A stretch of DNA of 64,000 bases. Source: Lepidodermella squamata (lineage: Eukaryota > Gastrotricha). Every line of letters starts with the position of its first letter. Within the stretch, counting starts at the first letter, position 1. The translations under genes and the position numbers were made by a program. Where the stretch lies: the NCBI GenBank assembly GCA_047495785.1, contig JBLDXI010000009.1, positions 4,464,001 to 4,528,000 on the forward strand. Direction: 5' to 3'. This document shows positions 10,542 to 22,503 of the stretch, one piece after another. Under the pieces are notes generated by a model, which saw nothing but the letters and a program-made list of their open reading frames with translations, was not told the DNA's origin and made no database searches.

Positions 10542-12828
10542 TCAAAGGGAATGTACGCCTCGCGTACCGAACTGAACAACACTAGGCATGAATGTATTAT
10601 AAATTTGAAAGGTGCACGTCGGTGAGCTGGACGGCTCCCAATGACTGAATCGCCTTGTTGGTCTAAGCGACAACATGGACCTAAAATAGCATCATAATTT
10701 ACGAAAATCAAAAATAGAAAATGCAAGACGTACGCTGTCTCCCCGAAACCACTGCGTGAGATGACTAAAAAATCCATTTTTGTCAAAATGTGCCAGTCGA
10801 GATACGCCTTAGCGTGCAGCTGCCAGTCGTACTCATTCGCAAGATCAATATGAGTCAAGGTCAAATTTTGCGCCTCGCCAGTTGAGAAGAACTTGAAATC
10901 CGCCAAACCTGTCAAATTTTCGCGCAAGATTTCGATTGCCTTCGGCCAATCTGTTGTAGCAAATATCACAATCGATTTTTTTCGGTCGCCGAAGAACTTT
11001 CTAGATCGCAGAATTTCACCATGTACCAACTTCTTAACTTCAATAGCAAAACAATTAATTTGCTCTGGTTTAAGGCGCAACTCTGTGTCCCCGGCAAATC
11101 CGGATAGTTTTTCAGTTCTAAGCTGAACACCGATCTTGACGGAATTGCGCCATATATCCCAACCAACCGTCGCTTCGATAGTTCGGTCGAAAAGTTGGCT
11201 CAATCTTTCCGTCGGTCGGTTGAGGGTGAGCTTCAGAGCTGCTGAGATGAACAAAGGGTATTCGATCTGATCTTTCTTGTGCAAACTTCTTTCTGTGATT
11301 TGTTCGATATTTTCGTTAAATACGCGATTTTTGAACATTGCATCGAGCCCGGAGTAACGATTCGTCAGTAAACCAAGATTTGTGAAGTTCCGCAACACTT
11401 CTTCGACGAAATACTTGCTATTCAGGAATTTGACAAACCACTCCCCAGCGCCCAGATGGTTGAGATAATCGAACGATTCCATAGACTTATTATACTGGAT
11501 TTGATAGCTTCCAGCTGGCATTTCGTAGAAGTCCTCGTTGATCTGGAAATATTCGTTGAGATTCACAGGTTTCTCGATTGAAATGTGGAAAATCCTTTGA
11601 GTAGCTATGGCCATGTAAAATGCTGTAACAAGCCCTCGAAATCTGTCGCCAGTCCCTCCACATGACATATTTATGGAACATAGAGATGTTAGGAACTAAA
11701 AACAATTAACTAAAACTTGAAATCCGTCAGATATTTTAAACTCACCCCAACATTAGGTTGAGTATCGTTCTCTCCAGATTCTTGGATTTTCTTAAAATGA
11801 TCTGAGACTCTGTTCATGTAATTGATTTTGATAGTATGAGCTAGTCGCAGTGCAGCTTGTTGGTATATTTCACTTTGAACTAGGTCATCATCAACTTCCA
11901 GGGTTCTGACGTACTCCAACTCTTCCGGCTCATGTTCTGGCATGAAAAGGCTATCCGTTAGAAAAACATTCTTCGCCTGCCAGATTTGCCAAGTTACATT
12001 TCCCAATTTGTCGTGAAGGCTGTACGGAAATACAACGGAATTCGGCCGGATTTGTCTGACGTAATCGTTGAATTTGGCATGGAACTCAGATCGATCATCA
12101 TCGCGGAGATTCGCGCACATTTCCGAAATTCTATTTCTAGTTCCTCCGAAGAAAAGGCTGGAAAAGTGCGGCGTTGTAGTAAGATTGCTCTCATGTTCTG
12201 TGTAACTCTTCATATGCCTCAAATTGGGAAACGAGTGATGCAGGGAGACTAGGAAATCCGATAGCAGAGAATTCCCAACATCGATCTCCCCTGCGACTTT
12301 GACTGAAGAATCGACTGCGATAATATTATCAACAATGCCGGATGCCAAATGATTTTCCATAATATCTAAAACTAGGCTGCATGGGTTTGAACGACTTGAT
12401 ATCGTTTTGTTGATCAATATGACATCCCGAGGTATTTTCTTGGCATTTTTACGATGAGAAATGATGTAGTACGTCACGCGTACGAAATGGCATCTATCAG
12501 AGGCACTTCCACCCTCGGCTGGTTTATGACTAGTCCCTATGAAGAAATGTCTCGCGGCGTCAACAAATTTCAGCGACTTGTCCAAATAATCCTGTTCGCG
12601 GTTTTTGTTAGAGTTGAACAGAATAACGGCTAATTTAGCTCGCTCGCTGTTGATCGCACAACGCCATGCTGAATTAGCGTAAGCCACGCCGGGTTTCCGG
12701 GTGGAAAGCAGTTCTCCATCTTGCATGAAGAATGAAATAGCGGTTAGATACGCGAACAGGATCAGGGTGCAAGATACTAGAATGACTAGAAAAGCTTGCT
12801 TTGTAGGGTGCATAGATATTTCCTGCAT
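10542..12828 (-). CDS. Golgi type II membrane glycosyltransferase-like protein (fucosyltransferase-type fold), copy 1
   Basis: Three exons: 12828-11746, 11695-10734 and 10680-10542, 727 residues. The ATG at 12828 (a second is five codons on) precedes one membrane anchor (AFLVILVSCTLILFAYLTAI), giving type II topology. Exon 2 holds CGGTGDRFRGLVTAFYMAI, IVIFATTDWPKAIEIL and LTKMDFLVISRSGFGETA; exon 3 gives the tail SMLSLRPTRRFSHW. The first intron lies about 17 codons upstream of the GDR motif, whereas in the two sister genes it falls just after it, so an intron has moved, or one was lost and another gained. It is the first gene of a same-strand trio with gaps of 136 and 62 bases and may be the promoter-proximal member of an operon. 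Confidence 0.75.
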
Positions 12829-13207
12829 CTTTTTACGGTAAGTGTGTGTAAAGCAGCACTCGCTGTGGCGATTTTGCTTCTATTGAGGCAAATAGTGAAG
12901 CTGGGCTCCATTCATCCTTTCATCCTTATTTTCAAAAGAAGCAGTGGAAAACGGTACTTCGGCATCGCCATTCATTAAAATCTTTGAAATGCGAGACTTG
13001 ATTTTCGGTTTAGAGAATAAAATAAGGATCTCTGCACCCTGCTGAAGTGAAGGCTAATAAGATGTGCATTCGCCAACTTCAAAACATTTCAAACATTGAT
13101 TTATCGGAACGTGACTTTCTCCTCAAAGGCTGAGCGGGTGATACATAAATGTTGACGAACAAAATCCTTTCCCTGCCGATAATAAAAATTAATAGAAAAG
13201 AATCCAC
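12829..13207. promoter_or_regulatory. Divergent promoter region between the glycosyltransferase trio and the GPCR pair
   Basis: 379 bases between the starts of a minus-strand gene (12828) and a plus-strand gene (13208). Promoters of both directions must lie here. I see no convincing TATA box or repeat; the last 60 bases before 13208 are A/T-rich. Confidence 0.45.
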
Positions 13208-14425
13208 ATGAATTATACATTTAATAGAACACTTTCGAAATACCCTATCGCTTCGATACTAAATGGCGCTTGGCTAAATGTAAACATACCTGACAGAGGT
13301 TACGACCGAGCTAGGCCCTACTTTGTAGGATTCTACCATGACGTAAGTTCAACATCTGTGCAAGATAGGCTAGGATGGACCCTAGCTTGCAGTCTGATGA
13401 CGTGTCTAACGATAATTTCATCAATCGCAAACGTATTTGTTTTCATTCGACGGGGCGTTAAAAGAGATTTCCTCATCTTGACATGTTTCCTGCGCTTTGG
13501 GAACGTAATTTTCGCAACGTTTTACTCCTATGGGTTGCTGACCACTTTAACAACGGGCTGGTGGAGTTCCTCATCGGAGGCTTGCACAGTCGCTTTCTGG
13601 TTGGTCTGGGCCTCCGGAGGCCTCGGCGTGGTTATGGAAGCTTTGATTTCATACGAGAGACGTCTATGCATATCGTCGAATGCGATCAACTACAAACCTA
13701 GCTCTCTAAAGGTTTACCTACTTTTCAATTTTTAATAGTGGCTTTTATATTCGCTGTTTCAGATTGCTTCGTTAACTCTGCTTTTCACTGTTATTTGTTC
13801 CGTACTCAGTGGAGGTTTCTCTTTTTGGCCATGGCGAACCTTTACAACTCTGAAAATAATCATCACGGGGTCCAATGACGAGCAACCAGTTTTGATTTGT
13901 GCGGATTGGGACTACAGCCTTGACGGCAGCAGTCTAGACACATCAGTACTAATAGTGATCTATTACTCAGTAATGTTCACACCTTCCTCGGTTTACCTGG
14001 CTTACAATTACTGGGTTATTTTCAAAACCATTGATCAATTGAAAAAATCTCACTCAACTACGCAAGGAACGATAGGAACGGCTGATTCAGCTCTTTCCAC
14101 ACGAAAACCGAATTTGACCGAATGGCAGCGGAAAGAGATTTATCTCGTCAAACTATCTTTGACCAGCTACTTTATTTTTGTGGTCAGTTACATTCCCGGG
14201 TTAATATCAGTTATAACCTTTTGCACGTGGTCGTTAGGCTCGTGGTATTTTGAACTGGCAGGGGTCAGGAAATTCGCCCTGTTTTGCGTCATCAGCGGGA
14301 TGTTTTTCAATAATGTACTTCAATGTATCACGCCGTCTCATATTGAAGCGATTTTCGACAAAATAGCTGGATTCAAATCGAAAATGCTTAGATCTGCCGG
14401 TGAAAACCGTATAGCCGCCGAATGA
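13208..14425 (+). CDS. Divergent rhodopsin-like (class A) seven-helix receptor
   Basis: Two exons, 13208-13711 and 13763-14425, 388 residues. The N-terminus has an NxT glycosylation site. Seven hydrophobic segments follow, with class A landmarks: GWWSSSSEAC (extracellular loop 1 Trp and the TM3 disulphide Cys) and ISYERRL at the end of TM3, a variant of the (D/E)R(Y/F) motif. TM6 reads VSYIPG instead of CWxP, and TM7 ends NNVLQCITPSH in place of NPxxY. The TM2 to TM3 segment resembles opsin-like receptors, but no retinal-binding lysine is evident in TM7. Ligand unknown; probably a lineage-specific chemosensory or peptide-type receptor. The gene at 14896 is its tandem duplicate, with an intron at the same place after the second Lys of SSLK/STYK. 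Confidence 0.75.
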
Positions 14426-14895
14426 CAACAATTTGCCCTGCTCACGTTGCATTTTTATATAAGAAGGAAACTGTGTAATCGCACTGCTAATATCTGATAT
14501 CGTAACATTTCCTTAAATATTTATATAGACGTCAGCATCATGTTCTGAAATCGTCACTTAGTACCAAATTTTATCATAATAGTTTATATTCTTATTTCAT
14601 CAGCAATTATGAGATCAAAATAGAAAAAAGGAGAAAAAGTGAAAAAAGAGTGCTGGCGATTATCAGAAAACACTCCCCGTTGCACCGGCGATGGTGTAAA
14701 AATCTCAATTTCGATCAAGGGTGGATAGGACCTGAAACAAAGTGAAATCGAAGCAGAATTGGACTTTTCAGCTCAGCGGATATCATGAGGAGGATGAATG
14801 TAACGTCGCTGTTCCGCATGTCATCTTTGTTCTATTTCTTTTTTGCCTATATTACTTGGCACTCAAGATCTTTCTTACATTTTTAATTTCGCAGC
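14426..14895. other. Spacer between the two GPCR paralogues
   Basis: 470 bases of A/T-rich sequence without a credible open frame. It contains the 3' UTR of the first receptor and the promoter of the second. Immediately before the ATG at 14896 is a pyrimidine-rich acceptor-like site (tttttaatttcgcag), suggesting a 5' UTR intron or trans-splice site. Confidence 0.5.
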
Positions 14896-16412
14896 ATGAA
14901 TCGTTCAAATCACACTAGCAACCTAACTCTTTTGGACTACCATCTTGGACTACCGGCTTTTATGCTGAACGGCGCTTGGTTCAACGTCAACATTCCTGAT
15001 AGGGGATTTGGCGAAGCGAGGCCCTTCTCTGTCGGATTCTACCATGACGCCGCTTCAAAGACAATGCAAGAGAGGCTAGCCTGGACTACAGCCAACACTT
15101 TGGTGACCTGTCTCGCTATTATTTCATCCATCCTAAACGTGCTCCTATTCTTTCGACGGGGCGTTAAAAGAGATTTTCTGATACTAACTTGTTTCTTGCG
15201 CATAAGCAACGCCGTCTTCTCTTCTTGCTATTGCTACGGGCTGTTGGTAACTTTATCAACGGGATGGTGGGATTCGACACCAGAAGCCTGCACGGTTTCC
15301 CTGTGGCTTGTCTTTGCTGCTGCAGGTGTCGGAGTTGTCTTGGAAGGTCTGATCTCTTATGAACGACGCCTTTGTATATCGTCGAACACGGTCAATGGCA
15401 AATCCAGCACTTACAAGGTAGTGGAAATCACATAATAATCTTGAAATATTATTGAAAAATAACCCTAAGTATATCACAAAAAATGTGGGGAATCTTGTTC
15501 ATTGTTATCGCAGTTGTAGTCTTCTTTCCCAGTTCATCATTGGAAAACAGTGGCTTTTCAGACGCCACCAACCTCAGTCGTCTCCAGAATAATTATCCAT
15601 TTACATTTACAGCAATTTCCGTTTAAGATCAAGTTGCTGGCATTATAATGACTTGAATTTCATAGCAGTGATTTGGAAGATGATCATTACATAATATGCG
15701 CTTCAAACAAGTAATAAACAGGAAACCTCGATCGAATACATCCCCACCCTCCTCCACCCCCTTCAAAAGATAGCTTCTCACCTTCCGGGAAAATTTCCAA
15801 ACCTGATCATTTTATGAAAGTTGGCAACAAAAGAAAGTTAGGATAACTAATTCGAGAGTTAGATAATGCATAACAGACCTTCTGTAAGTAGATAACTGGG
15901 ACCTCGGCAATATGGATACATTAGTCCTCCTCCTGTGTAATTACGCCATTATGTTCTTACCTTCGTCAGCATTCCTGGCTTACAATTATTGGATTATCTT
16001 TAAAGCGATTGATAATATCACTCTGGGCACTGTCACGCAAATATCAGGAACGCAACTTGATACTGTGAATTCATCATCTTCCAAACGAGAAGCGAGACAT
16101 CTCAGAAAATGGCGACGGAAGGAGATTTATCTTGTCAAAACGTCATTGACCAGCTATTGCATTTTTGTGGTCAGTTACATTCCTGGACTGATAACCGTTT
16201 TATCCCTTTGCACATGGTCGCTAGGCTCGTGGGCGTTTTTACAGGCTTCGGTGATAAAATTTGGATTTTTCTTTTCTTTCTGTGGAATCGGTTTCAATAA
16301 CGTCCTGCAATGCGTCACGCCGGCTCATTTCGAGAAGATTTTCGACAAAATATCGCGATATAAATTCAAATTCTTTAGATTTTTAAATCGGAACAATGTT
16401 TCAGCCGCGTGA
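14896..16412 (+). CDS. Divergent rhodopsin-like receptor, paralogue with unreadable TM4 region (possible pseudogene)
   Basis: Exon 1 is 14896-15417 (174 codons, TM1-TM3, with GVKRDFLILTCFLR, STGWWDSTPEAC and ISYERRLCISSN nearly identical to the neighbour). The 3' part from about 15890 to 16412 restores TM5-TM7 (WDLGNMDTLVLL, LAYNYWIIFKAI, KTSLTSYCIFVVSYIPGL, FNNVLQCVTPAH) and a basic tail. Between 15418 and about 15890, where the neighbour has TM4 and the second extracellular loop in one exon, I find no open frame that continues the alignment: candidate acceptors lead straight into stops, and only scraps such as IWKMIIT remain. Either the segment is split among tiny exons that I cannot place, or the gene has lost TM4 and is a pseudogene. 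Both ends are well conserved, so decay would be recent. Confidence 0.6.
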
Positions 16413-16882
16413 TAGCAGTCCACTCTCTCACAAAATATTTATTATCATTAAAGATCGAATTGGGAAATTTAACACTGAAATAAAAGTAAGGAATCGAAGG
16501 CAATCAGGCCAATAATTTTTACAATAATAGCATTACACAGATGTTTTTCTCACGAGTCGAATAGTCCAATCGGACAATGTCGTGCCTTAACCTGGATTTC
16601 GGGATTTTCTATCAACAGAACGAAGATGAATGAGTCACTGGAGGTCTAAATTTAGCCGAATTAACCCTTGTGACCGGCTACTATTTCGGTTTTGTCTTAT
16701 TATTTTGAAGCGCGTCGTACCCTTTCATGTCAAATTAGCACTACGGCACGCTAGCCTACGAGTAAATGTAATCAAGGAGGCAACTTTTAGGAGGACTCAT
16801 CTTCAAAGCTATGCTAGATTTTTCGAGTTTTCATTTCTGTAGAATTTCTCGTGTGACCTATCTTGAGTTCCGATTTCAAAAA
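16413..16882. other. Spacer before the first GABA-B-like receptor
   Basis: 470 bases. An open frame at 16630-16842 has no domain, signal sequence or paralogue and looks accidental. AATAAA after the receptor stop (about 16480) fits a poly(A) signal. Confidence 0.5.
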
Positions 16883-19573
16883 ATGAGGATGAGACTACAC
16901 TTTTACCTTTTAATCAGCTCATATATTTCAATCGTTCTAACTGATCCGGTTTTTTGGAACGCTTCTATGGATCCAATCCTTCGACCTACAACCAATCTGA
17001 GGCGTAATCTAACCCGAGTTAACATCCTCGCAGCTGTAAACTACGGCGGTAGCTATCCCGCAGGTCCTCTTTGCACGAAAGCTATTGAGCTCGCATTAGA
17101 TCGACTCAGCTTTCAGCCAAGCCTGTTGAAAAACTATGAACTCGGTGTAGAACTAATAGACGATCAGGTATAGATGCCAAGAGTTAGTGTAAATTTCGCA
17201 TGATGTAATATCTTATGTTCAGTGTGACGATGCAGCCGCAGTTCAGCGGGCTACAAGAGCGATGAGAATGGGCGATCAGAGTCAAAATCGTTTGCCTGTA
17301 ATGTCAATTAGTGACTGCGCAGGAAGAGCCCAGCCTTTAATTGCTCAAATTATCAAGAATTTTGGTTACGTAGGGGTAAGCGTCTCATCTGCAGAAATGC
17401 ATGTGTTTCATTTAAGCATTATAGGTCACAAACTCTCTGCAGAAAGCCTCAATACAAAAGGAAGAACTGTACAGCTCGATATTTCCTTTGATAGTTCACC
17501 GTCTAGAAGGTGTCATGGCAATGGCTCATTTGATGAAGCATTACGGCTGGAGCCGTTTGGCTATCCTTTCTGAAGAGTTGTCTTTCTTCGATTTCGCAGA
17601 TAGCGTCATCTACGATTACTTCCCACGCCTAAACATCACGATATTATCCCTTTCGAAAATATCATTCAATACAAGTAAGCAAGAGGAGATGCAAGCAGCA
17701 ATGGAGCATCTGAAGAGTAATGAGCCGAGAGTCATCTTTTCAAACACAGACACACCTGTTAACACGGCCTGTTGGTTTCATCGTTATGGGATTCGAGGGC
17801 CAAATTATGCTATCCTGGCCAGTGTTTGGAGCAATTTTAACCCGGAGACGGCCGAGATTCCTGAATACATAAGGTCCTGGTGCAGTAGAGAAATGATAAG
17901 AGAGGTAAGCTTTTCTTGCTTCATTTTATTCCCGTCTACCATATTTTAGTCACTCAGAGGATTTTAGGCTTTGTTCCTTTGTTCCTTTTTAAGATGGCTG
18001 AAAATTGGATCTATTATCTCGTCGGTTCCATTCGAGATCTATACGGACAAGACTATCAAGACTCGACAGGGCAAACTGGTTATCAATTCACCGATGAAAT
18101 GCTGAAAAAGGTGGTGAATGCGAACAAAAACCCGGCATGGGCTGTTTGGTCACCAATTTGTTATGATTTGACCTTATACATAGGTTATGTATTGAACACA
18201 ACTGAATCCCTCCTAGCCAATCGATTCAACTCAACTTTGAGTGATTGGTCAACAGGTTCTCAGAACTTCAGAGAGGATTCCTCGAAATTTGTTGATATAT
18301 TGAAAGAAGCTATATTCACAACTAGAGTAACAGCTGGAAAGGGTATCTACCATATCAATCGAGAAACTGGCTTGAACACCAATGGTTTCTCGCCAACGAT
18401 ATTCTCGCAACAACAGTATGTTAATGGGTCCTACAAGAGGATCAATGTTGGCTACTACAGAATCAGCGATAGATCTGTTATTCAGTTGAACGAAGGCGTC
18501 AAATGGTCGACGTCGGACTGGAAACCTTTCAAAGACCGTGTTTCTATCATCCCCGTTGAAAAACCCCTTGTTTCATTGGTCAGCTACGGAGTGTTGGCTG
18601 CAATCAGTAGTCTCGCGATCATCGCTGGAATAGCCTATGTATTCCTTATTGGGCTGAACTCGATCGCTATCGAGGAATCAATGATCCTTTGTGGATCATG
18701 TTTGATGCTAGTCCAGTCTTATTCTTTGCCATTCGGTGTTGGGGCGAAAGTAGCCCCTTATTGCAATGCGATGGCGATCTTGGTTCTATTAGGGTTCCCT
18801 TTTCCCGTAATAGCTGTACTGTATAAGATCAATCGCGCTATGTGTGATTCCTTGGTTAACCTGGCAAAGAATTCGAGAAACTCTCGAAATTCAATCGCTG
18901 TTATCCACTCTCACAAATTGAAAATGTTTTCCATTCTTGCATGTATGCTATTGCAAATCGTACTCTTAGTCTCTGGTTTTCTTCGGGAAGAAGAATTTCT
19001 CGAGAAAACTGTTGAATATCCGAGGTATTATTCTCAAGATGGCACGACTGCTTGGACCCCCTTCCAGCATCAGTGCACCTTCCTCTACTCTAGCTCATAC
19101 GTGATTTCAGCATTGGTTGGCCTCGATGGTCTCTCCGTAATACTAACATGCTTCAAAATTCTCCAAATGAGGATGGTAAGTGTTGTATACCATTTTACTA
19201 TGATCAATTTTCAAATTTGCCATACGAAGTTTCTAGCGCACCTGAATGATGAGAAGAAAGCCTTTGGTCTAGTTCACTTCACGCGCGTTGCATCAGCAGT
19301 TTATTGCGAAATTTTAGTGGGCATCGGGTGCTGTATGATAATGTTCATATTACCCGGCTCTGAAACGATAGTTGTTATCTCCAGTTTATGCGTAGCACTG
19401 TCCGCCATTAATATTGGAGCCCTCTATTACCCAAAGGTGAGTTCTACACTCTGCGCTTTGCTGAAGCATCATAGTCTTTTTCATTCTATTTGCAGATCGA
19501 GTTACACTTCGTTGATCCTGGTTCTACTCCGCGAATTGCAGCATTCGCTGCCAGAAGATCGACGTGGATGTGA
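16883..19573 (+). CDS. GABA-B-like class C G-protein-coupled receptor, copy 1
   Basis: Six exons: 16883-17167, 17223-17375, 17425-17904, 17994-19175, 19230-19436 and 19496-19573, 794 residues. The ATG at 16883 starts a signal peptide (MRMRLHFYLLISSYISIVL). Residues 25-430 form a periplasmic-binding-protein-like (ANF receptor) ligand domain with FWNASMDP, NILAAVNYGG, TKAIELALDRL, HYGWSRLAILSEE and NTDTPVNTACW. Seven helices follow from about VSLVSYGVLAAISSLAI to the last exons. The last helix ends LYYPK, equivalent to the FVPK that ends TM7 in GABA-B receptors. The C-tail is short and ends RRSTWM. It lacks the long coiled-coil tail used for GABA-B1/B2 dimerisation. Ligand unknown. Intron 4 uses an AAG acceptor (cgaag); the alternative TAG four bases on would shift the frame. 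Confidence 0.85.
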
Positions 19574-19851
19574 TGCAGAATATACGTCATTTGTGGGTTA
19601 CAAGAGAACAACCTTTTAGAGAGTAAGGAATTTCCTATCGCTATCTAGACATGCCACGAAGGAAGAATAAATAAGTGATGTAGCATGTGATACACTCAGA
19701 CACAAAGATCGTTCGCGATTTTTTAATCAGAATCAGAAGCTCCCGTGAGCGAATTGCACTAAAAAGTACCCGTCGAACAACACCTCCCCTATCCTGAAAC
19801 GCTCTTCCGCTTTCGAGCGCGACACATTTAAATCACGCACAACAACAGATC

Positions 19852-22503
19852 ATGATCATTTTATTGCTATTTTTTATCGTGAGAATGATATCATTACTGA
19901 TCATCTCAACTATTCTGATCGCAACCGCGAATAGTACGGTAATTAGCCCAGTGTTATTAAACGCTACCATGGAGCCTCTGATAACATCCACCTTGAATAC
20001 TTCTAACCTTACCCCTTTGAACATTCTGGCAGCTGTTAACTACGGCGGAATGATATTACCAGCTGGTCCTGTTTGCTCGAAAGCGATCGAATTAGCACTC
20101 GAAAGACTTAGCTCTCAGCCAAACTTTCTCGCTGGTTACAACTTAGGCGTTGAGCTCATTGATGATAGGGTAAAACTCGTCTAACTTCACAGTTTAATAA
20201 CTCACAAAATTGTCTGTAATAGTGCGATGATGCTACAGCGGTACGACAAACCACTTTGAGGCTCCGGCAAGACAACACCACATCGAACACGTTACCTGTC
20301 CTTTTGATTGGCGAATGTTCCGGGCGAGCTCAGCTTATAGAGTCCCAGTTAACAAAATATTTCAACTTTATAGGAGTAAGCCTTAGGCGTAAGGGTAAAT
20401 GTTTCTCTGCATATGAACTATTTTAACTAGATCACAAATGCTCTACAAAAGATTACGATAAAAAAAGAGCCGAGGTACAGCTCTGTATTTCCTCTAATCG
20501 TCCACCGTTTGGAGGGTTTCATAGCTATGGCTCAGCTGATAAAACAAAACGGCTGGAGCCAGGTGGCTATCATTTCAGAGGACTCAGCGTTCTTCAACGG
20601 AGCAGATCAACTTATTTTCGAGCACTTCCCAAGTCAGAATATCACTGTCCTTTCACTGTCGAAAATCTCTGCCCAAATACAAAGTGAGGAGGAGATGTTA
20701 CCGGTCATGAACGATCTCAGGAAGTTTGAACCTAGAGTGATCCTATCAAATACTAACAACCCCGTTAACGTTGCTTGCTGGCTGCATCGCTCCGGGATGA
20801 ATGGACCGAATCTGGCGATCCTTGCAAGTCTGTGGAGTGCGTTCAACCCAGATACGGTTGCCATTCCTAGTTACCTTCAACCATGGTGTACCAGGGATAT
20901 GTTGCGTGGCTTAGCTGAGAACTGGTTATACTACCTTGTTGGTTCTGTTCGAGATCTGTATGGCCAGACGTATGAAGATTCCACTGGGCTAAATGGGCTC
21001 CAATTTAATGCCCAAATGTTGAACAAAGTTGTGAATGGGAACAAAAGCCCAGCTTGGTCAGTGTGGCCGTCGTTATGCTACGAACTTACGCTATACACAG
21101 GATACATTCTGAACTCGACAGAAAACTTACTGAAATCACAATTTAATTCAACCTTGAAAGACTGGACGACTGCTACTGACAATTTCAAAAGAAATGGCGT
21201 GAATTTCGTTGAATCGATGAAGGAGGCAATGTATTCAACCAAGGTCATTGGTGGTAAGGGGGAGTATCTCATGGATCGAGATACAGGACTTAACACTAAA
21301 GGATTCGCCCCTACAATATTTTCCCAACAGCAGTACCGTAAAGAAGGACTTACAAGGGTGAACATTGGCTACTACAAAAACAGTGATAGAAATATAGTCC
21401 CCCTTAATGGCGGCATCAAATGGTTAACATGGGACCGGAAGCCTTTTAGAGACCAATTTCAAATAGTTAACCTGGAGATAGCCCCTGTTGACGTAGCAAT
21501 TTTTGCAACATTAGTTGGTCTATCTTGCCTTGGAATAACAGGTCTAGTTTATTTGCTAGTTCGTAACGTCAGGTCTTTTCAATTTGAGGATTTCTTGCTT
21601 CTCGGCGGATCGTTCACTATGCTAGTTCAGAACTTCGTTATTCCTTATGAAGAGACACCAGTACTTGCTTCGCACTGCAATGGCATAGTTGGGCTCATCT
21701 TTATTGGATATTGCATGTCGATCACCTCAATTGGGTTAGTCATTCACGAGATGCTAATACCACTCTCTTCGCAACGCCGCCGCAAACACAAGCGTCAAAA
21801 CTCTCAAGATGAAAAGGCCCGAATTCAAATGGGAAGATTTCGCTCCTGTTTGTGGATACTTGCGATAATTGTTATGGTCATTGCTTTTTCAAGCATCGGA
21901 GGATTTGAAACCACTCAAACAATTTTGCCTCGTATTGTTTCGGATGATGGGACGACTGTTTTCATTCCGATTAGGCTTCAATGCCAATTATACTCGAATC
22001 CAATGGCTAGTTTCGCTATTTTTCTAGCAATAATAGGCTTGGAATCTCTGGGAATTTTCTGGATGAGTTTCAAGCTTCTTCAGCTGAGGACAGTAAGGAT
22101 GCCTTTTGTTCGGTTTACCAGAATAAATTTTTATTTTTATCAGATGATTCGGTCAGTTGATCAGGCCAATCAAGTGCAATTTCTGCCAAGGTTCAAACGA
22201 ATCGCGCTAACAGTTTATTGCGAGCTCTTGGTATTAATCGCAGGCGTGGCGATTGGAGAAGCAATATCGGCTGCTTACACAATAATTTTAGCCTCGTGCA
22301 CTGCAACTGTAATTGCCTTCATCCATTCCGCGTCACTCTATTTCCGAACGGTAAGTAAAATGCTGAATTTTACAGTCAATCGTAATTTCAATGAATTATT
22401 ATTCAAGAATCGACATGCTACTACTTCACTTGAGATTGATCTACACAGTATCGCGACAGGTACAACAGATCGAACACTCACGAAAACTGCGGCATGGGCT
22501 TGA
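19852..22503 (+). CDS. GABA-B-like class C G-protein-coupled receptor, copy 2 (most divergent)
   Basis: Five exons: 19852-20169, 20223-20375, 20431-22092, 22144-22350 and 22408-22503, 811 residues. The ATG at 19852 opens a hydrophobic leader, then LLNATMEPLI and NILAAVNYGG as in the sister genes. The ligand domain holds GWSQVAIISED and NTNNPVNVACW; WCTRDMLRGLAENWLYYLVG is encoded in one exon, whereas both sister genes have an intron at the equivalent position, so this copy has lost it. Seven helices start near residue 425. The third intracellular segment is longer and strongly basic (RRRKHKRQ). The last two introns are 51 and 57 bases and have no in-frame stop, so they could also be read through. 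The C-terminus ends TKTAAWA instead of STWM. Ligand unknown. Confidence 0.82.

Noticed and set aside
16630-16842. Short plus-strand frame before GABA-B-like copy 1
   Set aside because: No signal peptide, homology or paralogue; the receptor start at 16883 is clear without it.
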